Shown: piece after piece, positions 17,144 through 25,788 of the stretch
Numbering within the stretch: position 1 is the first letter of the stretch
Layout: each line of letters begins with the position of its first letter
The notes under the pieces: generated by a model
Told to the model about the DNA's origin: nothing
Seen by the model: only the letters and a program-made list of their open reading frames with translations
Database searches by the model: none
Assembly: GCF_003335105.1 (NCBI RefSeq)
Contig: NZ_QFWQ01000005.1
Location: forward strand, 62,001-126,000
Direction: 5' to 3'
From: Rhodanobacter denitrificans
GTDB lineage: Bacteria; Pseudomonadota; Gammaproteobacteria; Xanthomonadales; Rhodanobacteraceae
DNA: 64,000 bases
Made by a program: the position numbers and the translations under genes

Positions 17144-17218
17144 TTTATGCGTATTCAATCAGACGGAATCGGCGTGCAGACGAACAGCATTTCCCGGGCA
17201 CAGGGCGAGCGGGACGCC

Positions 17219-18337
17219 ATGGCACCAGCCATCCGTGCCACCCGGCTGGTCTTCCTGGCTTCCGGCATCGGCATGGCCGCGTGGGCGCCGATGGTGCCGT
17301 ATGCGAAGGCGCGGCTCGGCCTCGACGAGGCTTCGCTTGGCTTGTTGCTGCTGGCCTTCGGCGGCGGCTCGATGGTCTCGATGCCGCTGGTCGGCTTTCT
17401 CACCCATCGTTTCGGCAGCCGCCGGTTGATCGGCTTCGGCGGCCTGCTGCTGTGCCTGGCGTTGCCGCTGCTGGCGATGGCGCCGGGCGCGGCCACGCTG
17501 GCGCTCGCCCTGTTGTACTTCGGCGCGGCGCTGGGCGCGGTGGACGTGGCGATGAACGCGCATGCGGTGGAGGTGGAGCGTCGCGACGGCCGTCCGCTGA
17601 TGTCGGGATTCCACGGGCTTTTCAGCATCGGTGGCTTGAGCGGCGCAGCGGGCATGAGCCTGCTGCTGGCGCTGGGCATGCCGCTGACCGCTGCCGCCGT
17701 GGCGATCGCCGCGCTGCTGGCCGTGGTGGTGGTGACGCAGTGGCCCTGCCTGATCGAACACGTCGACGATGCCGGCGAACGCGCGACTTTCGGCATGCCG
17801 CGCGGTCTCGTGCTGGTGCTTGGGCTGCTGTGTTTCATCAGCTTCCTCGCCGAGGGTTCGATGCTGGACTGGAGCGCGGTGTTCCTGCGCGATTTCCGCG
17901 GTTTCCCGGCGGCCTCGGCCGGTATCGGCTATGCCGCCTTTTCGGTGGCGATGGCGGTGGGGCGGCTTGGCGGCGACTGGACGGTGGCGCGTTTCGGCCC
18001 GGTGCTGACCGTGCGCCTGGGCGCCTGCACCGCGGCGGCGGGTTTCCTGCTGGCGTCGATGCTGGCGTGGCCGCCCGCGGCGCTGGTTGGCTTCGTGCTG
18101 GTGGGGTTGGGCGCGGCCAATATCGTGCCGGTGATGTTCGGCGCGGCCGGCCGCTTGCCCGGCACGTCGCTGGGCATCGCCATCGCCACGGTGACCACGC
18201 TGGGTTATGCCGGCCTGCTCAGCGGCCCGGCGCTGATCGGTTTCCTGGCCCAGGCCAGCAGCCTGCCGGTGGCGCTGGCCGCAGTGGCCGGGCTGCTGTT
18301 GCTGACCGCCGCCTCGGCAACGCTGGTGCGGCCATGA
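17219..18337 (+). CDS. MFS transporter
   Basis: About 372 residues from the ATG at 17219, with about 12 hydrophobic segments. The N-half carries RATRLVFLASGIGMAAWAPM and the loop 2-3 region HRFGSRRLIGFGG; the second half contains a matching R-L-G-G-D-W motif. It is probably a sugar or small-metabolite permease of the fucose/L-glycero type, but the substrate is unknown. Alternatives in frame are GTG 17174 and ATG 17147; I chose 17219 because GGGCGAGCGGGA precedes it and the conserved part starts soon after. The stop overlaps the HAD start (ATGA). The operon with a HAD phosphatase and a DeoR regulator points to carbohydrate use. Confidence 0.85.
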   Translation: MAPAIRATRLVFLASGIGMAAWAPMVPYAKARLGLDEASLGLLLLAFGGGSMVSMPLVGFLTHRFGSRRLIGFGGLLLCLALPLLAMAPGAATLALALLYFGAALGAVDVAMNAHAVEVERRDGRPLMSGFHGLFSIGGLSGAAGMSLLLALGMPLTAAAVAIAALLAVVVVTQWPCLIEHVDDAGERATFGMPRGLVLVLGLLCFISFLAEGSMLDWSAVFLRDFRGFPAASAGIGYAAFSVAMAVGRLGGDWTVARFGPVLTVRLGACTAAAGFLLASMLAWPPAALVGFVLVGLGAANIVPVMFGAAGRLPGTSLGIAIATVTTLGYAGLLSGPALIGFLAQASSLPVALAAVAGLLLLTAASATLVRP

Positions 18338-18963
18338 GTGCGCCGCGCTTCGATACCGTGGTGTTCGACCTCGGCGGCGTACTGCTGGACTGGAACCCGC
18401 GCCATCTGTATCGCCGGCTGTTCGACGACGAAGCGGCGATGGAGCGCTTCCTGGCCGAGGTCTGCACCCAGCACTGGAACGAGCAGCAGGATGCGGGGCG
18501 TGCCTGGCGCGAGGCCATCGATGGACTCAGCGCGCAGCATCCGCAGCATGCCGAACTGATCGCCGCCTACCGCGAACGCTGGGACGAGATGCTGCGCGGG
18601 CCGATCGAGGGCAGCGTGACCATCCTTGGCGAGTTGCGCGCACGCGGCGTGCCACTGTACGCGCTGACCAACTGGTCGCAGGAAACCTTTCCGCTGGCGC
18701 GGCAACGCTACGGCTTCATGGAGGCCTTCCGCGGCATCGTGGTGTCGGGCGAGGAGCGGCTGATCAAGCCCGACCCGGCGATTTTCCGCGTGCTGCTGTC
18801 CCGCCATGGCCTTGAGCCCGTGCGCACGGTGTACATCGACGACGCGCCGCGCAACGTCGAGGCCGCAGCGCGGCTGGGCATGCATGCGCTGCACTTCCGT
18901 GATCCCGCCACCTTGCGCGGGGAACTGTGCCGTGCGGGGCTGCTGGAGGCGGCGCATGGCTAA
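18334..18963 (+). CDS. HAD-superfamily hydrolase, subfamily IA
   Basis: A protein of 209 residues with the four HAD motifs: VVFDLGGVLLDWN (nucleophile and acid Asp, motif I), LTNWS (motif II), IKPDPAIF with Lys (motif III) and VYIDDAPRN (motif IV). The helical cap lies between motifs I and II (LYRRLFDDEAAMERFLAEVC), as in haloacid dehalogenase-like phosphatases such as YihX. It probably dephosphorylates a sugar phosphate or similar metabolite in the cytoplasm. It overlaps the MFS gene by 4 bp and the DeoR gene by 8 bp, so expression is coupled; substrate probably relates to what the MFS protein imports. Confidence 0.9.
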   Translation: MSAPRFDTVVFDLGGVLLDWNPRHLYRRLFDDEAAMERFLAEVCTQHWNEQQDAGRAWREAIDGLSAQHPQHAELIAAYRERWDEMLRGPIEGSVTILGELRARGVPLYALTNWSQETFPLARQRYGFMEAFRGIVVSGEERLIKPDPAIFRVLLSRHGLEPVRTVYIDDAPRNVEAAARLGMHALHFRDPATLRGELCRAGLLEAAHG

Positions 18964-19753
18964 GCCGACGCTGCCCGGCGAGATGCTGCCGCAGGAGCGC
19001 CAGCATGAAATCCTGCAGCGCCTGCGCAGCCGCGGGCGGGTGGTGGCGGCGGAGCTGGCGGTCGAGTTCGCGGCGTCGGAGGATTCGATCCGCCGCGACC
19101 TGCGCGAACTGGCCGCGCAGGGATTGTGCAAGCGCGTCTACGGCGGCGCGCTGCCGCTGTCGGCCGCGATCGCGCCGCTGAAGCAGCGGCGCGGCGAACA
19201 GGTCGGCCGCAAGCTTGCGCTGGCGCGCAAGGCGGTAAGTCTGGTGCGCGAAGGGCAGGTGCTGCTGATCGACGCCGGTTCCACCAATGCCGCGATTGCC
19301 GCGGCGCTGCCCGAACGGATGAACCTCACCGTGATCACCAACGCGCCGGATATCGCGCTGGCGCTGATCGAACGCGAAGGCTTCGGGATCCTGCTGCTGG
19401 GCGGCCGCCTCGACCCGCGGATCGGCGGCGCGGTGGGGGCGCAGACCCTGCAGGAACTGCATCGCGTGCGCGCCGACCTGTGCTTTCCGGGCGCCTGCGC
19501 CATCGACGCGGACAGCGGCCTGTGGGGTTTCGACAGCGAGGAATCGCTGCTGAAGCGGGCGATGGTGGAGGCCAGCGGCGAGACCGTGGTGGTGGCCACC
19601 AGCGACAAGCTGGGCGCGGCGGCCACGCACCGGATCGCGCAGATCGCCGAGGTGCAGCACCTGGTGGTCGAGCATGCCGTCGGCCGCCAGGCACGCGCCG
19701 CGTTCGCCGCCCATGGCGTCAGCGTGCATCGGGCCGAACCGGCGGTCGACTGA
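18956..19753 (+). CDS. DeoR/GlpR family transcriptional regulator
   Basis: A protein of 265 residues. The N-terminal DeoR helix-turn-helix is clear (PQERQHEILQRLRSRGRVVA, then EDSIRRDLRELAAQGLCKRV). The sensor domain resembles ribose-5-phosphate isomerase folds, with LLIDAGSTNAAIAAALP, VITNAPDIALAL, LLLGGRLDP and the late VVVATSDKLG. These regulators bind phosphorylated sugars, matching the HAD phosphatase upstream. It may start 9 codons later at MLPQERQ. Encoded last in the MFS-HAD-DeoR operon; the palindrome at 17126 is a candidate site. Confidence 0.93.
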   Translation: MAKPTLPGEMLPQERQHEILQRLRSRGRVVAAELAVEFAASEDSIRRDLRELAAQGLCKRVYGGALPLSAAIAPLKQRRGEQVGRKLALARKAVSLVREGQVLLIDAGSTNAAIAAALPERMNLTVITNAPDIALALIEREGFGILLLGGRLDPRIGGAVGAQTLQELHRVRADLCFPGACAIDADSGLWGFDSEESLLKRAMVEASGETVVVATSDKLGAAATHRIAQIAEVQHLVVEHAVGRQARAAFAAHGVSVHRAEPAVD

Positions 19754-19769
19754 TCAACCGCACATGAAT

Positions 19770-19814
19770 ACGCCCCGGACCGGCGGGCGGTGCGGGGCGT
19801 TCGGTCAACCGAAC
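19770..19814 (+). terminator. Two stem-loops after the DeoR gene
   Basis: A stem of ACGCCCCG/CGGGGCGT (19770-19800) is followed directly by GTTCGGT-CA-ACCGAAC (19799-19814). The pair lies between the convergent DeoR and DUF2147 genes. No T-tract is present, so factor-independent termination is uncertain. Confidence 0.45.
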
Positions 19815-19824
19815 TGATGCGGGG

Positions 19825-20289
19825 TCAGTCCTGCCGTTCCCAGACCTGCGAGCGGCCGAGCAGGGCGAAGCCGATGTAGCCGTGCACGTCGAGCTTGCGG
19901 CCGCCGTCCACCAGCTTGAGCTTCACCTTGTAGACCTTGCCGTTCTTCGGATCGAGGATCCTGCCGCCGCTCCACTCGTCGCCGTCCTTGCTGACGCCCC
20001 ACATGAAGGTCATCCCCACGATAGGCTGGTTCTTGCGCTCGCCGTCGCACTTGGCGCAGACCGGGTGCTCGCCGTCGCGGGCCACGTCCTCCGGCGTGCG
20101 GTTCAGCAGCTGCACGATCTTCGCCTGGTACTCGCCGTTGTGTTCGGTGATCTGGACGATCGACTTCGGCTGGTGGGTGGTGTCGTCGATGGTCTTCCAG
20201 GTGCCGGCCGGGGTGTCGGTGGCGGCCAGCGCGGTGCCGGCAGCCAGCAACAGGCCGGCGGCGAAGGTGAGGCGGACAGCAAGCTTCAT
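19825..20289 (-). CDS. DUF2147 exported protein
   Basis: A protein of 154 residues with a signal peptide (MKLAVRLTFAAGLLLAAGTALA, cleaved after A-L-A). The mature part is the DUF2147 beta-barrel-like domain: GTWKTIDDTTHQPKSIVQI, a C-A-K-C-D-G-E pair, WSGGRILDPKNGKVYKVKL and a G-Y-I-G segment. The pattern of a conserved W-x-G-G-x-I-L-D-P is typical of the family, whose role is unknown (some members are linked to glycolipid or envelope genes). The start at 20289 has an excellent GGGAGG ribosome site. Single-gene unit, convergent with the DeoR gene. Confidence 0.87.
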   Translation of the reverse strand: MKLAVRLTFAAGLLLAAGTALAATDTPAGTWKTIDDTTHQPKSIVQITEHNGEYQAKIVQLLNRTPEDVARDGEHPVCAKCDGERKNQPIVGMTFMWGVSKDGDEWSGGRILDPKNGKVYKVKLKLVDGGRKLDVHGYIGFALLGRSQVWERQD

Positions 20290-20407
20290 GGATATCCTCC
20301 CGTACGAAAGCGTATGGATGCGAGACTGGCGAGGTTCCACGGGGCCGTCAAGTTGCATTGCGCCATGTCCGTCGCTGACCCAGGTCAGCGGGGCCGCGAC
20401 GGCGGAC

Positions 20408-20416
20408 TGGCATAAT
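20408..20416 (+). promoter_or_regulatory. Extended -10 promoter for mrp/apbC
   Basis: TGGCATAAT lies 28 bp before the chosen mrp ATG, giving a short leader. It is the same extended -10 nonamer as in front of metG. This site argues against using the upstream ATG at 20415, which would fall inside the promoter. Confidence 0.5.
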
Positions 20417-20444
20417 GGCGCTTCCGAGAATCATTCGAATTGAC

Positions 20445-21539
20445 ATGACACAGGCGAACGAAACCCTGGTCCGCCAGATCCTGGGCGGCCTCATCGACAC
20501 CCATACCGGCGCGCCGCTGGCCGAGTCCGTGCGCGCGGTCGGCGTGGACGGGACGAAGGTGTCGGTGGACCTGCAACTGGGCTACCCGGCCGCCGGCGCC
20601 ATCGACAGCCTCGCCGCGCGCGTGCGGCAGGCGCTGGAAGCCGATCCGGCGATCGACGCGGCCGTGGTGTCGATCACCAGCCGCATCCACGTGCACAAGG
20701 TGCAGGGCACGCTGGGGCCGCTGCCGAACGTGAAGAACATCATCGTGGTGGCTTCCGGCAAGGGCGGCGTGGGCAAGTCCACGGTGTCGGCGAACCTGGC
20801 GCTGGCGTTGCAGGCCGAGGGCGCGAAGGTCGGCGTGATGGACGCGGACATCTACGGTCCCAGCCAGCCGACCATGCTCGGCGTGCACGGCAAGCCGGCC
20901 TCGCCGGACGGCAAGAGCATCATCCCGATGCAGGCACACGGCATGCCGGTGATGTCGATCGGCTTCCTGGTGGAGGAAGACACGCCGATGATCTGGCGCG
21001 GCCCGATGGTCACCCAGGCGATGATGCAGCTGCTCACCGACACGCGCTGGGAACAGCTCGACTACCTGATCGTCGACCTGCCTCCGGGCACCGGCGACAT
21101 CCAGCTCACGCTGTCGCAGAAGGTGCCGGTGGCCGGCGCGGTGATCGTCACCACGCCGCAGGACATCGCCCTGCTGGATGCGCGCAAGGCGCTGAAGATG
21201 TTCGAGAAGGTCGAGGTGCCGGTGCTGGGCGTGGTGGAGAACATGGCCACCCACGTCTGCTCCAACTGCGGTCACGAGGAAAACATCTTCGGCGAAGGCG
21301 GCGGCGAGCGCATGGCCACGCAATACGGTGCGGCCTATCTCGGCTCGCTGCCGCTGGACATTCGCATCCGCGAGCAGGCCGACGGCGGCAATCCCACGGT
21401 GGCGGCGATACCCGATTCCGACCTCGCCATGCGCTATCGCGAGATCGCCCGCAACGCGGCGGGGCGGCTGTCGCGGCAGCCGCGCAACAAGTCGCTGGGG
21501 CTGGGCAAGATCGTGGTGCAGGGCGTGCCCGCCGCATGA
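20445..21539 (+). CDS. apbC: Mrp/ApbC/NBP35-family P-loop Fe-S cluster carrier
   Basis: A protein of 364 residues. An N-terminal MIP18-like domain (residues 1-85: LVRQILGGLIDTHTGAPLAE) precedes the deviant Walker A SGKGGVGKST at about 105-114. The Walker B-like YLIVDLPPGTGD and the Cys pair VCSNCGHEENIFG follow. Family members carry and transfer 4Fe-4S clusters in the cytoplasm. I use the ATG at 20445 because the alternative at 20415 coincides with a promoter -10 box. Its stop overlaps the start of the FMN reductase gene by 4 bp. Confidence 0.94.
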   Translation: MTQANETLVRQILGGLIDTHTGAPLAESVRAVGVDGTKVSVDLQLGYPAAGAIDSLAARVRQALEADPAIDAAVVSITSRIHVHKVQGTLGPLPNVKNIIVVASGKGGVGKSTVSANLALALQAEGAKVGVMDADIYGPSQPTMLGVHGKPASPDGKSIIPMQAHGMPVMSIGFLVEEDTPMIWRGPMVTQAMMQLLTDTRWEQLDYLIVDLPPGTGDIQLTLSQKVPVAGAVIVTTPQDIALLDARKALKMFEKVEVPVLGVVENMATHVCSNCGHEENIFGEGGGERMATQYGAAYLGSLPLDIRIREQADGGNPTVAAIPDSDLAMRYREIARNAAGRLSRQPRNKSLGLGKIVVQGVPAA

Positions 21540-22081
21540 CGGTGACGGCGCAGCGCGTGCTGTGCCTGTGCGGCAGCCTGCGCCGCGTTTCGTCGAACCG
21601 CGCGGCGCTGGAGGCCGCGCGCCAACTGGCTGCGCCGACGCTCGAACTGGTGTTGTACGAGGGGCTGGGCGCGCTGCCGCTGTTCAGCCCGGATGACGAT
21701 GTCGATCCGTTGCCGCCCGTGGTTCTGGCGCTGCGCGAAGCCGTCGGTCGCGCCGACGCCCTGCTGATCGCCTGCCCCGAGTACGCCCACGGCCTGCCCG
21801 GCGCGTTCAAGAACCTGCTGGACTGGCTGGTCGGCAGTCTGGAACTCCCCGGCAAGCCGGTGCTGCTGCTGAACACCGCCGCGCGTGGCTCCTACCACGC
21901 GCAGGAGGCGCTGGCCGAGATCCTGACCACCATGTCCGCCCAACTACTGGCGTCGCAGCCCTTGCCGGTGGCGCTGCCGGGCGCCGGCTGCACAGCCGCG
22001 CAGGTGCTGGCCAGCGCGGAGCGCTGCGCGGAATTGCGCGCGGCGCTGGACGTGCTGGCCGACGCGCTCCCCGTGGCCTGA
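21536..22081 (+). CDS. NADPH-dependent FMN reductase-like protein
   Basis: A protein of 181 residues with a flavodoxin-like fold: [16 protein letters not shown] is the phosphate-binding start, [32 protein letters not shown] matches the NADPH-dependent FMN reductase core (P-E-Y and the G-x-x-K-N-x-x-D-W motif), and [18 protein letters not shown] is the third FMN contact. It probably reduces quinones or flavins in the cytosol with NAD(P)H. It is translationally coupled to apbC by the ATGA overlap. The C-terminal tail is short, as for small family members. Confidence 0.88.
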   Translation: MTVTAQRVLCLCGSLRRVSSNRAALEAARQLAAPTLELVLYEGLGALPLFSPDDDVDPLPPVVLALREAVGRADALLIACPEYAHGLPGAFKNLLDWLVGSLELPGKPVLLLNTAARGSYHAQEALAEILTTMSAQLLASQPLPVALPGAGCTAAQVLASAERCAELRAALDVLADALPVA

Positions 22082-22175
22082 GGCCACGCGGCTGGCGCGG
22101 CGGCGCCCCGACCATGTATTTTTGCCGCTTTGCGCCCGGCCCGACCGGGTGCTGCCGCTACCCACCGGAGACCGC

Positions 22176-22742
22176 GTGAGCATCAAATCCGACAAATGGA
22201 TCCGCCGCATGGCCGCAAGCCACGGCATGATCGAGCCGTTCGAGCCGGGCCAGGTCAAGCTGCGCGACGGCGACAAGCTGATCTCCTACGGCACTTCCAG
22301 CTACGGCTACGACGTGCGCTGCGCGCGCGAGTTCAAGATCTTCACCAATATCAACTCCACCATCGTCGACCCGAAGGCGTTCGATCCGAGCAGCTTCGTC
22401 GACGTCGAGGCGGACGTGTGCATCATCCCGCCGAACTCGTTCGCGCTGGCGCGCACGGTCGAGTACTTCCGCATCCCGCGCAAGGTGCTCACGGTCTGCC
22501 TCGGCAAGAGCACCTACGCGCGCTGCGGCATCATCGTCAACGTGACGCCGCTGGAGCCGGAGTGGGAGGGCCACGTGACGCTGGAGTTCTCCAACACCAC
22601 CCCGTTGCCCGCAAAAATCTACGCCAACGAGGGTGTGGCGCAGATGCTGTTCCTCGAATCCGATGAGGAATGCGAGACCAGCTACAGGGACCGCGGCGGC
22701 AAGTACCAGGGCCAGCAAGGCGTGACGCTTCCGCGCACCTGA
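22176..22742 (+). CDS. dcd: dCTP deaminase
   Basis: A protein of 188 residues from a GTG start at 22176, preceded by [17 protein letters not shown] is the usual Dcd start. Signature segments are [14 protein letters not shown], the catalytic-site region [42 protein letters not shown] with the catalytic Glu, and [11 protein letters not shown]. It deaminates dCTP to dUTP, supplying dUMP for thymidylate. Longer in-frame starts upstream lack family similarity. Confidence 0.97.
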   Translation: MSIKSDKWIRRMAASHGMIEPFEPGQVKLRDGDKLISYGTSSYGYDVRCAREFKIFTNINSTIVDPKAFDPSSFVDVEADVCIIPPNSFALARTVEYFRIPRKVLTVCLGKSTYARCGIIVNVTPLEPEWEGHVTLEFSNTTPLPAKIYANEGVAQMLFLESDEECETSYRDRGGKYQGQQGVTLPRT

Positions 22743-22837
22743 GTACGCGAGCTGAACGGCGGAACGGCGACCCGCATCGCCGTTCCGGGCCGCGCTACAC
22801 TTCCACGATCCAGATGTTCGATTGCCAGGAGACTCCC

Positions 22838-23332
22838 ATGACCCGTTTTTCCACATTGCTGACGCGCGTCACGGCGGCCCTCATGCTGGGCAGCCTGCTC
22901 GTGCTGGCAGGCTGCCACCGGGGCAGCACCCGGGACGCGGTCAGTACGGCATCGATGAAGGGCCAGTTCGACGCCACGCTGCAGGCCTACAAGGACGGCC
23001 AGTTCCTGCTCGATGGCGCGGTGCTTTCTGCGCTCGACGTCGGCAGCCATTTCGCCTACCTGAAGGATCAGGGCAAATTGCCGAAGACCGTGCTGCTCAC
23101 GCGCAGCGACGATTCCAAGATCCGCAAGCGGCACCTGGAATACCTGGCGCGCATGCAGATGGACTATGGCTTCACCGCGTATTACGACGATGGCGGCACG
23201 CTGACCAAGATCAATCCGGTGGAAACCAAGGCCCGCGCGCTCGAGGATCATCATGCGCCGACGCCGTTGCCCGATTCGCAGAAAGGCAAGGACGCCAGCA
23301 GCGGCGGTTTCGACCCGCAGCACCAGTACTGA
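22838..23332 (+). CDS. Putative lipoprotein of unknown function
   Basis: A protein of 164 residues with a lipoprotein signal: a hydrophobic stretch ending LLVLAGC, with Cys at about residue 26. The mature part is polar and mixed alpha/beta (DAVSTASMKGQFDATLQAYKD, then LPKTVLLTRSDDSKIRKRH). I do not recognise a family. A good ribosome site (CCAGGAG) precedes the ATG, and an intrinsic terminator follows the stop, so it is a real monocistronic gene. It could be outer-membrane anchored because no Asp follows the Cys. Confidence 0.75.
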   Translation: MTRFSTLLTRVTAALMLGSLLVLAGCHRGSTRDAVSTASMKGQFDATLQAYKDGQFLLDGAVLSALDVGSHFAYLKDQGKLPKTVLLTRSDDSKIRKRHLEYLARMQMDYGFTAYYDDGGTLTKINPVETKARALEDHHAPTPLPDSQKGKDASSGGFDPQHQY

Positions 23333-23353
23333 TTCCCGCCGGATGGACCATGG

Positions 23354-23385
23354 AAGCCGCGATGCGAATCGCGGCTTTCTGTTTT
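23354..23385 (+). terminator. Intrinsic terminator after the lipoprotein gene
   Basis: A perfect 10-bp stem, AAGCCGCGAT/ATCGCGGCTT, with the 4-nt loop GCGA, followed by TCTGTTTT. It is the clearest factor-independent terminator in the window. Confidence 0.85.
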
Positions 23386-23414
23386 GGGGGGGACCGGAGC
23401 CGGCGCGGGACCCG

Positions 23415-24071
23415 TCAGTCCAGGGTGCCTGCGCCGAGCCTGCGGTCGCGCCGGGTGGTGGCTGCCGTACGCAGGGCGATCTCCAGGCCACGCACCACCT
23501 CGGCCTGCGTCATGCTGGGCGCGCCGGGGTGGTGCGCGGCCTGCGCCGGAAGGAACGGAATGTGGATGAAGCCGGCGCGTGCACCCGGCCGCCGGGAGGC
23601 CAGGTGCAGCATGGCGTAGGCGATGTGGTTGCAGACGTAGGTGCCGGCGCTGTTCGAGATTTCCGCCGGCACTCCCTGCGCGCGCAGCGCAGCCAGCATC
23701 GCCTTGATCGGCAACGTGCTGAAGTAGGCGGCCGGAGCGTCGGCGATCACCGGCTCGTCGATCGGCTGCGCACCGGCGTTGTCGGGGATGCGCGCATCCT
23801 GCAGGTTGATCGCCAGCCGCTCGATCGACAGTTGCGCCCGCCCGCCGGCCTGGCCGACACCGAGCAGGATCGTTGGCGCCACCTCGCGCACCGCGCTCCT
23901 GAGCAGGCGCAGCGAGGCGGCAAATTCGGTGGGCAATTGCAGTGCGGCGACGCGATGGCCGCCGATGCGCCGGCCGTGCAGCGCGCGCACGGCTTCCCAC
24001 GACGGATTGACCGCCTCGCCGGCGAACGGATCGAAGCCGGTCAGCAGGATGCGTGGCAGGGGTGTGCCCAT
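23415..24071 (-). CDS. pcp: Pyroglutamyl-peptidase I
   Basis: A protein of 218 residues with the three catalytic features of C15 peptidases: Glu84 in LSIERL, Cys147 in AGTYVCNHIAY and His in AGFIHIPF, in that order. The N-terminal LLTGFDPFAGEAVNPSW is characteristic. It removes N-terminal pyroglutamate from peptides, releasing 5-oxoproline. It is the last gene of the operon that starts at 29320, after two membrane proteins (DUF979, DUF969) and pxpABC, which together would handle the released 5-oxoproline. A 19-bp gap separates it from DUF979. Confidence 0.95.
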   Translation of the reverse strand: MGTPLPRILLTGFDPFAGEAVNPSWEAVRALHGRRIGGHRVAALQLPTEFAASLRLLRSAVREVAPTILLGVGQAGGRAQLSIERLAINLQDARIPDNAGAQPIDEPVIADAPAAYFSTLPIKAMLAALRAQGVPAEISNSAGTYVCNHIAYAMLHLASRRPGARAGFIHIPFLPAQAAHHPGAPSMTQAEVVRGLEIALRTAATTRRDRRLGAGTLD

Positions 24072-24090
24072 GGCGGCCTCTTCAGCGTGT

Positions 24091-25059
24091 TCAATGGAAT
24101 ACCAGCAGCCACATCATCATGAAGGTGGCGAGCAGGATCCACCACGCGCTCCACAACTGGGCGCGGATCACCCCGTACGGGCTGCGCAATTCCAGCAGCG
24201 CCGCCGGCACCAGGTTGTAGTCGGCCGCCATCGGCGTCAGCAGGGTGCCGCAATAGCCGCACAGCATGCCCATCGAGCCGAGTATCGCCGGATCGGCGCC
24301 GTGCTGGCGGATCAGCAGCGGCAGGCCGATGCCGGCCATCATCACCGGGAAGGCGGCGAACGCATTGCCCATGATGACGGTGAACAGCACCATGCCCAGC
24401 GCGAAGGTGATCAGGCAGGCCAGCGCGCTGCCGGTGGGCAGCCAGCTGGTGGCCAGCGCGGCGATCGCCGCGCCCACGCCGCTCTGGGTGAACACCTCGC
24501 CCAGCGCCGCCAGCAGCAGCGGCAGCAACGCCGCCCAGCCGATCGCGTCGAGCAGGCGGCGGCCTTCGGCCAGGCCGGAGCCCAGCGGCGCGCGCGCCAC
24601 GCGCGCGGCGGCGAACAGCGCGATCACGCAGGCCAGCGCCAGCCCGGTCAGGGTCATCTGCGCGGAGGCGAACAGATGCCGGCCGGCAAACGCGAGGTAG
24701 CCGCCGAACAGCGCCACCAGCAGGGTCACCAGCGGGATCAGCAGGGCCGGCACGAGCAGCTTGTGGCCGAGCCGGATGGCCGACTGCAGGCGTTGCGCGG
24801 CGCTGTTGTCCTCGGCATGGGCGTGCCGGTGCAGTCGCGGCGCCAGCAAGGCCAGCACGATCACGCCGGCGCCGGCCAGTTGCGAAGGCAGCGCATGGCC
24901 GGCGGCCTGCTGCGCCAGCACGTAGTCGCCGCCGCCGAACAGCACGCCTAGCACCAGCCAGAACGCGGCGTGCCAGGCGCGCCGCTCGCGCAGGTCGCGC
25001 AGGCCGCAGTAGAGCAGGAACGCGGCGATCAGCCAGTAGACGTGTTCGATGCGAAGCAT
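24091..25059 (-). CDS. DUF979 membrane protein, likely one half of a 5-oxoproline transporter
   Basis: A protein of 322 residues with about eight to ten hydrophobic helices, starting MLRIEHVYWLIAAFLLYCGL. Distinctive polar segments within the membrane part are TFALGMVLFTVIMGNAFAAF, and GMLCGYCGTLLTPMAADYN near the end. It lies 2 bp after DUF969 and before pcp, and follows pxpABC. The DUF969/DUF979 pair is commonly found next to 5-oxoprolinase genes, which suggests a two-component permease; this is inference, not demonstrated. No signal peptide is needed. Confidence 0.85.
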   Translation of the reverse strand: MLRIEHVYWLIAAFLLYCGLRDLRERRAWHAAFWLVLGVLFGGGDYVLAQQAAGHALPSQLAGAGVIVLALLAPRLHRHAHAEDNSAAQRLQSAIRLGHKLLVPALLIPLVTLLVALFGGYLAFAGRHLFASAQMTLTGLALACVIALFAAARVARAPLGSGLAEGRRLLDAIGWAALLPLLLAALGEVFTQSGVGAAIAALATSWLPTGSALACLITFALGMVLFTVIMGNAFAAFPVMMAGIGLPLLIRQHGADPAILGSMGMLCGYCGTLLTPMAADYNLVPAALLELRSPYGVIRAQLWSAWWILLATFMMMWLLVFH

Positions 25060-25061
25060 GC

Positions 25062-25757
25062 TCAGTCCGCCGCCCCCGCGCGCAGGCCGGCGGCGCGGCG
25101 CTGCAACCGGCGCTGGTACAGCCATATACGCACGGACTGCACGACGAAGGCCGCGACCGCAGTGGGCAGGGCCCACAACGCGATCGACAGGGGGCTCAGC
25201 TCGATGCCGTGCTGGGCGTAGAAGCCCTGGATCAGCAGCACCGCGCCGAGCGCGATGAACACGTCCTCGCCGAAGAAGCGGCCGATGTTGTCGGTGGCTG
25301 CGGCGACCGCCCGCAGTTCGTCGCGGTCGGTATCGTCCAGCCCGGGATCGATCTTGGCCGCCGCTGCCTCGCCCATCGGCGCCAGCAGCGGGCGCACGGT
25401 CTGGGCGGGGCCGGCCACGCCGGTCAGCCCGAGCGTCGCCAGCAGCTGGCGCAGCAGCAGGTAGCCGATCAGCAGCCGTGCGAGGGTCAGTCCGTGCAGC
25501 CGGCTCATCCAGCGCTGCGCATGTTCGCGCAGGCCCGCGTGCTCGAGCAGGCCGATCGCCGGCAGGGTCAGCACGAACAACATGAGCATGCGGCTGGAGA
25601 CGAAACTCTTGCCGAGCAGGGCGAGCAGGGCGGGTATCGTCAACCCGGCGAGCAGGCCGCTGCCGACGGCGGCCGTAACCACCACCAGCACCGGATTGAA
25701 GCGCAACAGGAAGCCGATGACGATCACCGCGACGCCGAGCAGGGGCCAGTAGTTCAT
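25062..25757 (-). CDS. DUF969 membrane protein, likely partner of DUF979
   Basis: A protein of 231 residues with five to six hydrophobic helices, beginning MNYWPLLGVAVIVIGFLLRF. Conserved-looking polar loops include GLTGVAGPAQTVRPLLAPMGEAA and ATDNIGRFFGEDVF. Start at ATG 25757 with a GGAGG ribosome site. The stop is 2 bp before DUF979. Adjacent to pxpA on one side and DUF979-pcp on the other; the probable task is uptake of 5-oxoproline together with DUF979. The basic C-terminus (VRIWLYQRRLQRRAAG) predicts a cytoplasmic tail. Confidence 0.85.
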   Translation of the reverse strand: MNYWPLLGVAVIVIGFLLRFNPVLVVVTAAVGSGLLAGLTIPALLALLGKSFVSSRMLMLFVLTLPAIGLLEHAGLREHAQRWMSRLHGLTLARLLIGYLLLRQLLATLGLTGVAGPAQTVRPLLAPMGEAAAAKIDPGLDDTDRDELRAVAAATDNIGRFFGEDVFIALGAVLLIQGFYAQHGIELSPLSIALWALPTAVAAFVVQSVRIWLYQRRLQRRAAGLRAGAAD

Positions 25758-25788
25758 GCGGGTCCTCCGAGGTAGGGCGCAGCGCGCT

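Noticed and set aside
14836-18963. A 1375-codon plus-strand open frame.
   Set aside because: Only its last part (from 18334) is the real HAD gene; the rest lies opposite metG or in another frame of the MFS gene.
20415-20445. Upstream ATG (20415) as the apbC start.
   Set aside because: It overlaps the extended -10 box TGGCATAAT, so it would not be in the transcript; 20445 fits the family start.
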